DNA of 64,000 nt from Meconema thalassinum (taxonomy: Eukaryota; Arthropoda; Insecta; Orthoptera; Tettigoniidae). Positions 51,881 to 64,000 of this stretch are shown piece after piece. Location of the stretch: positions 1,695,173,978 to 1,695,237,977 of the forward strand of contig OX336388.2 in assembly GCA_946902985.2 (NCBI GenBank), in the 5' to 3' direction. The translations under genes and the position numbers were made by a program. The notes under the pieces were generated by a model, which was given only the letters and a program-made list of their open reading frames with translations, made no database searches and was not told the origin of the DNA. Numbering within the stretch: position 1 is the first letter of the stretch; the number at the start of each line of letters is the position of its first letter.

Positions 51881-53285
51881 ACTGTAACTTCGTTACTAAT
51901 TATGACAAGTAACTGTAATTTCGATACAAATTTTGGCTGGTAACTTAGTTACTAATTATGACAAGTAACAGTACCATCGATGCTAATTATGACAGGTAAC
52001 TGTAACTTCGATACTAATTATGACAAGTAACTGTAATTTCGATAAAAATTATGACAGGTAACAGTAACTTCGATAATTAACTGTAATTATGATAAAAAAT
52101 TATGGCAGGTAACTGTAACTTCGATACTAATTATGAGAGGTAACAGTAACTTCGATACTAATTATGACAGGTAACAGCAACTTCGTTACTAATTATGACA
52201 AGTAACTGTAATTTCGATACTAATTATGGCAGGTAAATGTAACTTCGTTACTAATTATGAGAAGTAATTTTAATTTCGATACAAATTATGGCAGGTAACT
52301 GTAATTTCGATACTAATTATGGCAGGTAACAGTATCTTCGATACTAATTATGACAAGGAACTGTAATTTCGATACAAATTATGGCAAGTAACTGTAATTT
52401 CGATACTAATTATGACAGGTAACTGTAACTTCGATACTAATTATGACAGGAAACTGTAGCTTCTTTACTAATTATGACAATTAACTGTAATTTCGATACA
52501 AATTATGACAGGTAACTGTAACTTTGTTACTAATTAAGACAAGTAACTGTAATTTCGATACAAATTATGGCAGGTAACAGTAACTTCGATTCTAATTATG
52601 ACAAGTAACTGTAACTTCGATACTTATTTTGACAGGTAACTGTAACTTCGTTACTAATTATGACAAGTAATTGTAACTTCGATACTAATAATGACAGGTA
52701 AATGTAACTTCGTTACTAATTATGACAAGTAACTGTAATTTCGATACAAATTTTGGCAGGTAACTGTAACTTCCATACTAATTAAGACAGGTAACAGTAA
52801 CTTCGATACTAATTATGACATGTAACTGTAACTTCGTTACTAATTATGACAAGTAACTGTAATTTCGATACAAATTATGGCGGGTAACTGTAACTTCGAT
52901 ACTAATTATGACAGGTAACAGTAACCTCGATACTAATTATGACAAGTAACTATAACTTCGATACAAATTATGACAGGTAACTGTAACTTCGGTACTAATT
53001 ATGACAAGAAACTCTAACTTCGTTACTAATTTTGACAAGTAACTGTAATTTTGATAAAAAATTATTGTAGGTAACTGTAACTTCAATACTAATTATGACA
53101 GGTAAGAGTAACATCGATACTAATTATGACAGGAAACTGTAACTTCGATACTAATTATGACAAGGAACTGTAATTTCGATACAAATTATGGCAGGTAACT
53201 GTAACTTCGTTTCTAATTATGACAAGTAACTGTAATTTCGATACAAATTTTGGCAAGTAACAGTAACTTCGATACTAATTATGAC
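51881..53285 (+). repeat. Satellite duplication C, copy 2
   Basis: Second copy of 48,581-50,016, 31 bp shorter. It includes the TGGCTGGTAACTTAG marker at 51934. Confidence 0.82.
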
Positions 53286-56200
53286 CGGTAACAGTAACTT
53301 CGATACTAATTATGACAGGAAACTGTAACTTCGTTACTAATTATGACAAGTAACTGTAATTTCGATTCAAATTATGACAGGTGACTGTAACTTCGTTACT
53401 AATTACGACAAGTAACAGTACCTTCGATGCTAATTATGACAGGTAACTGTAACTTCGATACTAATTAAGACAAGGAACTGTAATTTCGATACAAATTTTG
53501 GCAGGTAACTGTAATTTCGATACTTATTATGACAGGTAACTGTAACTTCATTACTAATTATGACAAGAAACTGTAACTTCGATACTAATTATGACAGGTA
53601 ACTGTAACTTCGATACTAATTATGACAAGTAACTGTAACTTCGATACTAATTATGACAACTAACTGTAACTTCGATACTAATTGTGACAGGTAGCAGTAA
53701 CATCGATATTAATTATGACAAGTAACAGTAACTTCGATACTAATTATGACAAGTAATTGTAATTTCGATGCAAATTTTGGCAGGTAACTGTAACTTCGAT
53801 ACGAATTATGACAGGTAACAGTAACTTTGATATTAATTATGACAAGTAACTGTAACTTCGATACTAATTATGGCAGGTAACTGTAACTTCGTTACTAATT
53901 ATGACAAGTAACTGTAATTTCGATACAAATTATGGCAGGTAACTGTAACTTCGATACTAATTATGACAGGTAACAGTAACTTCGATACTAATTATGGCAG
54001 GTAACTGTAACTTCGATACTAATTATGACAGGTATCAGTAACTTCGGTACTAATTATGACAAGTAACTGTAACTTCGATACTAATTATTACAGGTAACTG
54101 TAACTTCGTTACTAATTATGACAAGTAACTGTAATTACGTTACAAATTATGGCAGGTAATTGTAATTTCGATACTTATTATGACAGGTAACAGTAACTTC
54201 GATACTAATTAGGACAAGTAACAGTAACTTCGATACTAATTATGACAAGTAACTGTAACTTCGATACTAATTATGACAGGTAACTGTAACTTCGTTACTA
54301 ATTATGACAAGTAACTGTAATTTCGATACAAATTTTGGCAGGTAACGGTAACATCGATACTAATTATGACAGTTAACAGTAACTTCGATACTAATTAAGT
54401 CAAGTAACTGTAACTTCCATACTAATTATGACAGGTAACTGTAACTTCGTTACTAATTATGAAAAGTAACTGTAATTTCGATACGAATTATGGCAGGTAA
54501 CTGTAACTTCGATACTAATTATGACAGGTAACAGTACCTTCGATACTAATTATGACAAGTAACTATAACTTCGATACAAATTATGAAATGTAACTTGAAC
54601 TTCGATACTAATTATGACAAGAAACTCTAACTTCGTTACTAATTATGACAAGTAACTGTAATTTTGATAAAACATTATGGTAGGTAACTTTTACTTCGTT
54701 ACTAATTATGACAAGTCCCTGTAATTTCGATTCAAATTATGGCAGGTAACTGTAATTTCGATACTTATTATGACAGGTAACAGTAACTTCGATAATAATT
54801 ATGACAGGAAACTGTAACTTCGTTACTAATTATGACAAGAAACTGTAATTTCGATACAAATTATGACAGGTAACTGTAACATCGACTCTAAATATAACAT
54901 GTAACTGGAATTTCGATGCAAATTATGGCAGGTAACAGTACCTTCGGTACTAATTATGACAGGTAACTGTAACTTCGATACTAATTATGGCAAGGAACTG
55001 TAATTTCGATACAAATTATGGCAGGTAACTGTAACTTCGATACTAATTATGACAGGTGACAGTAACTTCGATACTAATTATGACAAGTAACTATAACTTC
55101 GATACAAATTATGACAGGTAACAGTAACTTCGATACTAATTATGACAAGAAACTCTACATTCGTTACTAATTATGACAAGTAACTGTAATTTTGATAAAA
55201 AATTATGGTAGGTAACTGTAACTTCAATACCAATTATGACAGTTAACAGTAACTTCGATACTTAATATGACAGGTAACTGTAACTTCGTTACTAATTATG
55301 ACAAATAACTTTAATTTCGATACTAATTATGGCAGGTAACTGTAACTTCGTTACTAATTATGACAAGCCCCTGTAATTTCGATACAAATTAAGGCAGGTA
55401 ACTGTAACTTCGATACTAGTTATGACAAGTCCCTGTAATTTCGATACAAATTATGGCAGGTAACTGTAACTTCCATACTAATTATGACAGGTAACAGTAA
55501 CTTCGATACTAATTATGACAGGAAACTGTAACTTCATTACTAATTATGACAAGTAACTGTAATTTCGATACAAATTATGACAGGTAACTGTAACTTCGTT
55601 ACTTATTATGACAAGTAACTGTACATTCGATACTAATAATGACAAGTAACTTTAACTTCGATACAAATTATGACAGGTAACTGTAACTTCGATACTAATT
55701 ATGACAAGAAACTCTAACTTCGTTACTAATTATGACAAGTAACTGTAATTTTGATTAAAAAAATATGGTAGGTAACTGTAACTTCAATACTAATTATGAC
55801 AGGTAACAGTAACGTCGATACTAATTATGACAAGTAACAGTACCTTCGATGCTAATTATGGCAGGTAACTGTAACTTCGATACTAAAAATGACAAGGAAC
55901 TGTAATTTCGATCCAAATTATGGCAGGTAACTGTAACTTCGTTACTAATTATGACAAGTAACTGTAATTTCGATACAAATTTTGGCAGGTAACTGTAACT
56001 TCGATACTAATTATGAAAATTCCCTGTAATTTCGATACAAATTATGGCAGGTAACTGTAACTTCCATACTAATTATGACAGGTAACAGTAACTTCGATAC
56101 TTATTATGACAGGAAACTGTAACTTCGTTACTAATTATGACAAGTAACTGTAATTTCAATACAAATTATGACAGGTAACTGTAACTTCGTAACTAATTAT

Positions 56201-57960
56201 GACAAGTAACAGTACCTTCGATGCTAATTATGACAGGTAAATGTAACTTCGATACTAATTATGACAAGGAACTGTAATTTCTATACAAATTATGGCAGGT
56301 AACTGTAACTTCGTTACTAATAATGACAACTAACTGTAATTTCGATACAAATTTTGGCAGGTAACTGTAACTTCGATACTAATTATGACAGGTAACAGTA
56401 ACTTCGATACTAATTATGACAAGTAACTGTAACTTCGATACTAATTATGACAGGTAACTGTAACTTCGTTACTAATTATGACTAGTTACTGTAATTCCGA
56501 TACAAATTATGGCAGGTAACTGTAACTTCGATACTAATTATGACAGGTAACAGTAACTTCGATACTAATTATGACAAGTAACTATAACTTCGACACAAAT
56601 TATGACAGGTAACTTTAACTTCGATACTAATTATGACAAGAAACTCTAACTTCGTTACCAATTATGACAAGTAACTGTAATTTTGATAAAAAATTATGGT
56701 AGGTAACTGTAACTTCAATACTAATTATGACAGGTAACAGTAACGTCGATACTAATTATGACAAGTAACAGTACCTTCGATGCTAATTATGACAGGTAAC
56801 TGAAACTTCGATACTAATTATGACAATGAACTGTAATTTCGATACAAATTACGGCAGGTAACTGTAACTTCGTTACTAATTATGAAAAGTAACTGTAATT
56901 TCGTTACAAATTATGGCAGGTAATTGTAATTTCGATACTAATTATGACAGGTAACAGTAACTTCGATACTAATTATGACAAGTAACAGTAACTTCGATAC
57001 TAATTATGACAAGTAATTGTAACTTCGTACTAATAATGACAGGTAAATGTAACTTCGTTACTAATTATGACAAGTAACTGTAATTTCGACACAAATTTTG
57101 GCAGGTAACTGTAACTTCCATACTAATTATGACAGGTAACAGTAACTTCGATACTAAATATGACAAGTAACTGTAACTTCGATACTAATTATGACAGGTA
57201 ACTGTAACTTCGTTACTAATTATGACAAGTAACTGTAATTTCGATACAAATTGCGGCAGGTAACTGTAACTTCGATACTAATTATGACAGGTAACAGTAA
57301 CTTCGATACTATCTATGACAAGTAACTGTAACATCGATACTAATTATGACAGGTAACTGGAACTTCGTTACTCATTATGACAAGTAACTGTAATTTCGAT
57401 ACAAATTATGGCAGGTAACTGTAACTTCGATACTAATTATGGCAGGTAACTGTAACTTCGATACTAATTATGAGAGGTAACAGGAACTTCGATGCTAATT
57501 ATGACAGGTAACTGTAACTTCGTTACTAATTATGACAAGTAACTGTAATTTCGTTACAAACTATGGCAGGTAACAGTACCTTCGATACTAATTATGACAG
57601 GTAACTGTAACTTCAATACTAATTATGACAAGTAACTGTAACTTCGTTACTAATTATGACAAGTAACTCTATTTTTGATAAAAAATTATGGCAGGTAACT
57701 GTAACTTCGATACTAATTAATACAGGTAACAGTATCTTCGATACTAATTATGACAGGTTACTGTAACATCGTTACTAATTTTTTCAAGTAACTGTAACTT
57801 CGATACTAATTATGACAAGTAACTGTAACTTCGATACTAATTGTGACAGGTAACAGTAACTTCGATATTAATTATGACAAGTAACAGTAACTTCGATACT
57901 AATTATGACAAGTAATTGTAATTTCGATACAAATTTTGGCAGGTAACTGTAACTTCGATA

Positions 57961-59240
57961 CTTATTATGACAGGTAACTGTAACTTCATTACTAATTATG
58001 ACAAGAAACTGTAACTTCGATACTAATTATGACAGGTAACTGTAACTTCGATACTAATTATGACAAGTAACTGTAACTTCGATACTAATTATGACAAGTA
58101 ACTGTAACTTCGATACTAATTGTGACAGGTAGCAGTAACATCGATATTAATTATGACAAGTAACTGTAACTTCGATACTAATTATGACAAGTAATTGTAA
58201 TTTCGATACAAATTTTGGCAGGTAACTGTAACTTCGATACGAATTATGACAGGTAACAGTAACTTAGATATTAATTATGACAAGTAACTGTAACTTCGAT
58301 ACTAATCATGGCAGGTAACTGTAACTTCGTTACTAATTATGACAAGTAGCTGTAATTTCGATAGAAATTATGGCAGGTAACTGTAACTTCGATACTAATT
58401 ATGAGAGGTAACAGTAACTTCGATACTAATTATGGCAGGTAACTGTAACTTCGATACTAATTATGACAGGTATCAGTAACTTCGTTACTAATTATGACAA
58501 GTAACTGTAACTTCGATAATAATTATGACAGGTAACTGTAACTTCGTTACTAATTATGACAAGTAACTGTAATTACGTTACAAATTATGGCAGGTAATTG
58601 TAATTTCGATACTAATTATGACAGGTAACAGTAACTTCGATACTAATTAGGACAAGTAACAGTCACTTCGATACTAATTATGACAAGTAACTGTAACTTC
58701 GATACTAATTATGACAGGTAACTGTAACTTCGTTACTAATTATGACAAGTAACTGTAATTTCGATACAAATTTTGGCAGGTAACGGTAACATCGATACTA
58801 ATTATGACAGGTAACAGTAACTTCGATACTAATTATGACAGGTAACAGCAACTTCGTTACTAAGTATGACAAGTAACAGTAATTTCGATACTAATTATGG
58901 CACGCAAATGTAACTTCGTTACTAATTAAGAGAAGTAACTTTAATTTCGACAAATTATGGCAGGTAACTGTAATTTCGATACTAATTATGACAGGTAACA
59001 GTATCTTCGATACTAATTATGACAAGGAACTGTAATTTCGATACAAATTATGGCAGGTAACTGTAACTTCGTTACCAATTATGACAAGTCCCTGTAATTT
59101 CGATACAAATTATGGCAAGGAACTGTAATTTCGATACTAATTATGACAGGTAACTGTATCTTCGATACTAATTATGACAGGAAACTGTAACTTCGTTACT
59201 AATTATGACAATTAACTGTAATTTCGATACAAATTATGAC
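57961..59240 (+). repeat. Satellite duplication D, copy 1
   Basis: Monomer order from CTTATTATGACAGG at 57961 recurs from 61,775 (offset 3814 bp). It includes the rare TAAGAGAAGTAAC variant at 58927 and 62741 and the GGCACGCAAATG variant just before it. Small insertions and deletions relative to the second copy occur around 58,640 and 62,470. Confidence 0.75.
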
Positions 59241-60106
59241 AGGTAACTGTAACTTTGTTTCTAATTATGACAAGTAACTGTAATTTCGATACAGATTATG
59301 GCAGGTAACACTAACTTCGATTCTAATTAGACAGGTAACTGTAACTTCGTTACTAATTATGACAGGAAACTCTACCTTCGTTACTAATTATGACAAGTAA
59401 CTGTAATTTTGATAAAAAATTATGATAGGTAACTGTAACTTCAATACTAGTTATGACAGGTAACATTAACTTCGATACTTATTATGACAGGTAACTGTAA
59501 CTTCGTTACTAATTATGACAAGTAACTTTAATTTCGATACTAATAATGGCAGGTAACTGTAACTTCGTTACTAATTATGACAAGTCTCTGTAATTTCGAT
59601 AAAAATTACGGCAGGTAACTGTAACTTGGATACTAATTATGACAAGTAAATGTAACTTCGATATTAATTATGACAGGTAACTGTAACTTCGTTATTAATT
59701 ATGACAAGTAACTGTAATTTCCATACAAATTTTGGCAGGTAACTGTAACTTCGATATTGTTTATGACATGTAACAGTAACTTCGATTCTAATTATGACAA
59801 GTAACTGTAACTTCGATACTTATTATGGCAGGTAACCGTAACTTCGTTACTAATTATGACAAGTAACTGTAATTTCGATACAAATTATGGCAGGTAACTG
59901 TAACTTCGATACTAATTATGACAGGTAACAGTAACTTCGTTACTAATTATGACAAGTAACTATAACTTCGATACAAATTATGACAGGTAACTTTAACTTC
60001 GATACTAATTATGACAAGAAACTCTAACTTCGTTACTAATTATGACAAGTAACTGTAATTTTGATAAAAAATTATGATAGGTAACTGTAACTTCAATACT
60101 AATTAT

Positions 60107-60778
60107 GACAGGTAACAGTAACGTCGATACTAATTATGACAAGTAACAGTACCTTCGATGCTAATTATGACAGGTAACTGTGACTTCGATACTAATTATG
60201 ACAAGGAACTGTAATTTCGATACAAATTATGGCAGGTAACTGTAACTTCGTTACTAATTATGACAAGTAACTGTAATTTCGTTACAAATTATGGCAGGTA
60301 ATTGTAATTTCGATACTAATTATGACAGGTAACAGTAACTTCGATACTAATTATGACAGGTAACAGTAACTTCGATACTAATTATGACAAGTAACAGTAA
60401 CTTCGATACTTATTATGACAAGTAATTGTAACTTCGATACTAATAATGACAGGTAAATGTAACTTCGTTACAAATTATGGCAGGTAACAGTACCTTCGAT
60501 ACTAATTATGACAGGTAACTGTAACTTCAATACTAATTATGACAAGTAACTGTAACTTCGTAACTAATTATGACAAGTAACTCTATTTTTGATAAAAAAT
60601 TATGGCAGGTAACTGTAACTTCGATACTAATTAATACAGGTAACAGTATCTTCGATACTAATTATGACAGGTTACTGTAACATCGTTACTAATTTTGTCA
60701 AGTAACTGTAACTTCGATACTAATTATGACAAGTAACTGTAACTTCGATACTAATTATGACAGGTAACTGTAACTTCG
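60107..60778 (+). repeat. Satellite duplication E, copy 1
   Basis: About 672 bp repeated at 61,100-61,771, offset 993 bp (32 monomers plus one base). Markers: CAGTAACGTCG at 60116 and 61109, and AGTAATTGTAAC at 60421 and 61414. A shorter third copy of part of it (from 60,262) starts at 60,914, immediately before copy 2. Confidence 0.78.
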
Positions 60779-61099
60779 TTACTAATTATGACAAGTAACT
60801 GTAATTTCGATACAAATTATGGCGGGTAACTGTAACTTCGATACTAATTATGACAGGTAACAATAACCTCGATACTAATTATGACAAGTAACTATAACTT
60901 CGATACTAATTATGACAAGTAACTGTAATTTCGTTACAAATTATGGCAGGTAATTGTAATTTCGATACTAATTATGACAGGTAACAGTAACTTCGATACT
61001 AATTATGACAGGTAACAGTAACTTCGATACTAATTATGACAAGTAACAGTAACTTCGATACTTATTATGACAAGTAATTGTAACTTCGATACTAATAAT

Positions 61100-61771
61100 G
61101 ACAGGTAACAGTAACGTCGATACTAATTATGACAAGTAACAGTACCTTCGATGCTAATTATGACAGGTAACTGTAACTTCGATACTAATTATGACAAGGA
61201 ACTGTAATTTCGATACAAATTATGGCAGGTAACTGTAACTTCGTTACTAATTATGACAAGTAACTGTAATTTCGTTACAAATTATGGCAGGTAATTGTAA
61301 TTTCGATACTAATTATGACAGGTAACAGTAACTTCGATACTAATTATGACAGGTAACAGTAACTTCGATACTAATTATGACAAGTAACAGTAACTTCGAT
61401 ACTTATTATGACAAGTAATTGTAACTTCGATACTAATAATGACAGGTAAATGTAACTTCGTTACAAATTATGGCAGGTAACAGTACCTTCGATACTAATT
61501 ATGACAGGTAACTGTAACTTCAATACTAATTATGACAAGTAACTGTAACTTCGTAACTAATTATGACAAGTAACTCTATTTTTGATAAAAAATTATGGCA
61601 GGTAACTGTAACTTCGATACTAATTAATACAGGTAACAGTATCTTCGATACTAATTATGACAGGTTACTGTAACATCGTTACTAATTTTGTCAAGTAACT
61701 GTAACTTCGATACTAATTATGACAAGTAACTGTAACTTCGATACTAATTATGACAGGTAACTGTAACTTCG
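61100..61771 (+). repeat. Satellite duplication E, copy 2
   Basis: Second copy of 60,107-60,778. It abuts duplication D copy 2 on the right, so D and E were joined by rearrangement. Confidence 0.78.
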
Positions 61772-61774
61772 ATA

Positions 61775-63050
61775 CTTATTATGACAGGTAACTGTAACTT
61801 CATTACTAATTATGACAAGAAACTGTAACTTCGATACTAATTATGACAGGTAACTGTAACTTCGATACTAATTATGACAAGTAACTGTAACTTCGATACT
61901 AATTATGACAAGTAACTGTAACTTCGATACTAATTGTGACAGGTAGCAGTAACATCGATATTAATTATGACAAGTAACTGTAACTTCGATACTAATTATG
62001 ACAAGTAATTGTAATTTCGATACAAATTTTGGCAGGTAACTGTAACTTCGATACGAATTATGACAGGTAACAGTAACTTAGATATTAATTATGACAAGTA
62101 ACTGTAACTTCGATACTAATCATGGCAGGTAACTGTAACTTCGTTACTAATTATGACAAGTAGCTGTAATTTCGATAGAAATTATGGCAGGTAACTGTAA
62201 CTTCGATACTAATTATGAGAGGTAACAGTAACTTCGATACTAATTATGGCAGGTAACTGTAACTTCGATACTAATTATGACAGGTATCAGTAACTTCGTT
62301 ACTAATTATGACAAGTAACTGTAACTTCGATAATAATTATGACAGGTAACTGTAACTTCGTTACTAATTATGACAAGTAACTGTAATTACGTTACAAATT
62401 ATGGCAGGTAATTGTAATTTCGATACTAATTATGACAGGTAACAGTAACTTCGATATTAATTATGACAAGTAACTGTAACTTCGATACTAATCATGGCAG
62501 GTAACTGTAACTTCGATACTAATAATGACAGGTAACTGTAACTTCGTTACTAATTATGACAAGTAACTGTAATTTCGATACAAATTTTGGCAGGTAACGG
62601 TAACATCGATACTAATTATGACAGGTAACAGTAACTTCGATACTAATTATGACAGGTAACAGCAACTTCGTTACTAAGTATGACAAGTAACAGTAATTTA
62701 GATACTAATTATGGCACGCAAATGTAACTTCGTTACTAATTAAGAGAAGTAACTTTAATTTCGACAAATTATGGCAGGTAACTGTAATTTCGATACTAAT
62801 TATGACAGGTAACAGTATCTTCGATACTAATTATGACAAGGAACTGTAATTTCGATATAAATTATGGCAGGTAACTGTAACTTCGTTACTAATTATGACA
62901 AGTCCCTGTAATTTTGATACAAATTAAGGCAAGGAACTGTAATTTCGATACTAATTATGACAGGTAACTGTATCTTCGATACTAATTATGACAGGAAACT
63001 GTAACTTCGTTACTAATTATGACAATTAACTGTAATTTCGATACAAATTA
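61775..63050 (+). repeat. Satellite duplication D, copy 2
   Basis: Second copy of 57,961-59,240, with local rearrangement near 62,440-62,540. Confidence 0.72.
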
Positions 63051-64000
63051 TGACAGGTAACTGTATCTTCGTAACTAATTATGACAAGTAACAGTACCTT
63101 CGATGCTAATTATGACAGGTAAATGTAACTTCGATACTAATTATGACAAGGAACTGTAATTTCGATACAAATTTTGGCAGGTAACGGTAACATCGATACT
63201 AATTATGGCAGGTAACTGTAACTTCCATACTAATTATGACAGGTAACAGTAACTTCGATACTTATTATGACAGGAAACTGTAACTTCGTTACTAATTATG
63301 ACAAGTAACTGTAATTTCAATACAAATTATGACAGGTAACTGTAACTTCGTAACTAATTATGACAAGTAACAGTACCTTCGATGCTAATTATGACAGGTA
63401 AATGTAACTTCGATACTAATTATGACAAGGAACTGTAATTTCTATACAAATTATGGCAGGTAACTGTAACTTCGTTACTAATAATGACAACTAACTGTAA
63501 TTTCGATACAAATTTTGGCAGGTAACTGTAACTTCGATACTAATTATGACAGGTAACAGTAACTTCGATACTAATTATGACAAGTAACTGTAACTTCGAT
63601 ACTAATTATGACAGGTAACTGTAACTTCGTTACTAATTATGACTAGTTACTGTAATTCCGATACAAATTATGGCAGGTAACTGTAACTTCGATACTAATT
63701 ATGACAGGTAACAGTAACTTCGATACTAATTATGACAAGTAACTATAACTTCGATACAAATTATGACAGGTAACTGTAACTTCGATACTAATTATGACAA
63801 GAAACTCTAACTTCGTTACTAATAATGACAAGTCCCTGTAATTTCGATACAAATTATGGCAGGTAACTGTAACTTCGATAGTAATTATGACAAGTAACTG
63901 TAACTTCCATACTTATTATGACAGGTAACTGTAACTTCGTTACTAATTATGACAAGTAACTGTAATTTCGATACAAATTTTGGCAGGTAACTGTAACCTC

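Larger units (their letters stand above)
34801..64000 (+). repeat. 31-bp satellite array, right arm
   Basis: Same satellite, same orientation, about 940 monomers, running off the right edge. No foreign insert was found. The marker TGGCTGGTAACTTAG occurs at 35292, 38902, 46108, 48634 and 51934 but was not seen after about 52 kb, where monomer arrangement becomes less regular and more diverged (new variants such as GGCACGCAAATG and TAAGAGAAG). Confidence 0.97.

Noticed and set aside
1..64000. CENP-B box in the satellite monomer
   Set aside because: The monomer contains TTCG but lacks the required A and CGGG at the right spacing on either strand.

Overview
This window is eukaryotic heterochromatin, not a gene-rich or bacterial locus. 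About 57.5 kb of the 64 kb is one head-to-tail satellite array with a 31-bp monomer, roughly 1,850 copies, all in the same orientation and running off both window ends. The rest is two clean interruptions. The host is most likely an arthropod, probably an insect: the SINE, RTE-type LINE and I-clade LINE fragment look like insect repeats I recognise, and a polyneopteran such as a stick insect, cricket or katydid is a weak guess.

Layout: 1-1520 is satellite. 1521-1853 is a tRNA-headed SINE inside one monomer, flanked by a perfect 15-bp target-site duplication. 1869-28671 is satellite and contains a 10.9-kb segment present twice in tandem (about 5763-16627 and 16628-27523). 28672-34800 is a 6.1-kb non-satellite island. 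34801-64000 is satellite again, full of older, overlapping kilobase-scale duplications.

The island has three parts. (i) A near-complete RTE-clade LINE lies on the minus strand, with an uninterrupted 990-codon endonuclease/reverse-transcriptase ORF, its 3' end abutting the satellite at 28672. (ii) About 1.7 kb is AT-rich non-coding or unknown DNA, including a 172/170-bp direct repeat pair and a strong 11-bp hairpin. (iii) An internal fragment of an I-clade LINE, also on the minus strand, holds the C-terminus of ORF1, a short intercistronic spacer, and the endonuclease part of ORF2, with the reverse transcriptase missing. Joining the satellite flanks across the island restores exactly a monomer variant seen elsewhere, so the island went in without satellite loss and with at most 2 bp of duplication.

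No host gene is supported. The only apparently intact coding capacity is the RTE protein. The most interesting small-scale structure is in the I-clade fragment. The ORF1 stop codon lies in the top of a 12-bp RNA hairpin capped by a G(CUUG)C tetraloop, and the descending arm is repeated again before the ORF2 start, as expected of a translation-coupling device. At larger scale the notable signal is the array itself: nested duplications from 434 bp to 10.9 kb, one CpG per 31 bp, and a monomer variant that forms a perfect dyad.
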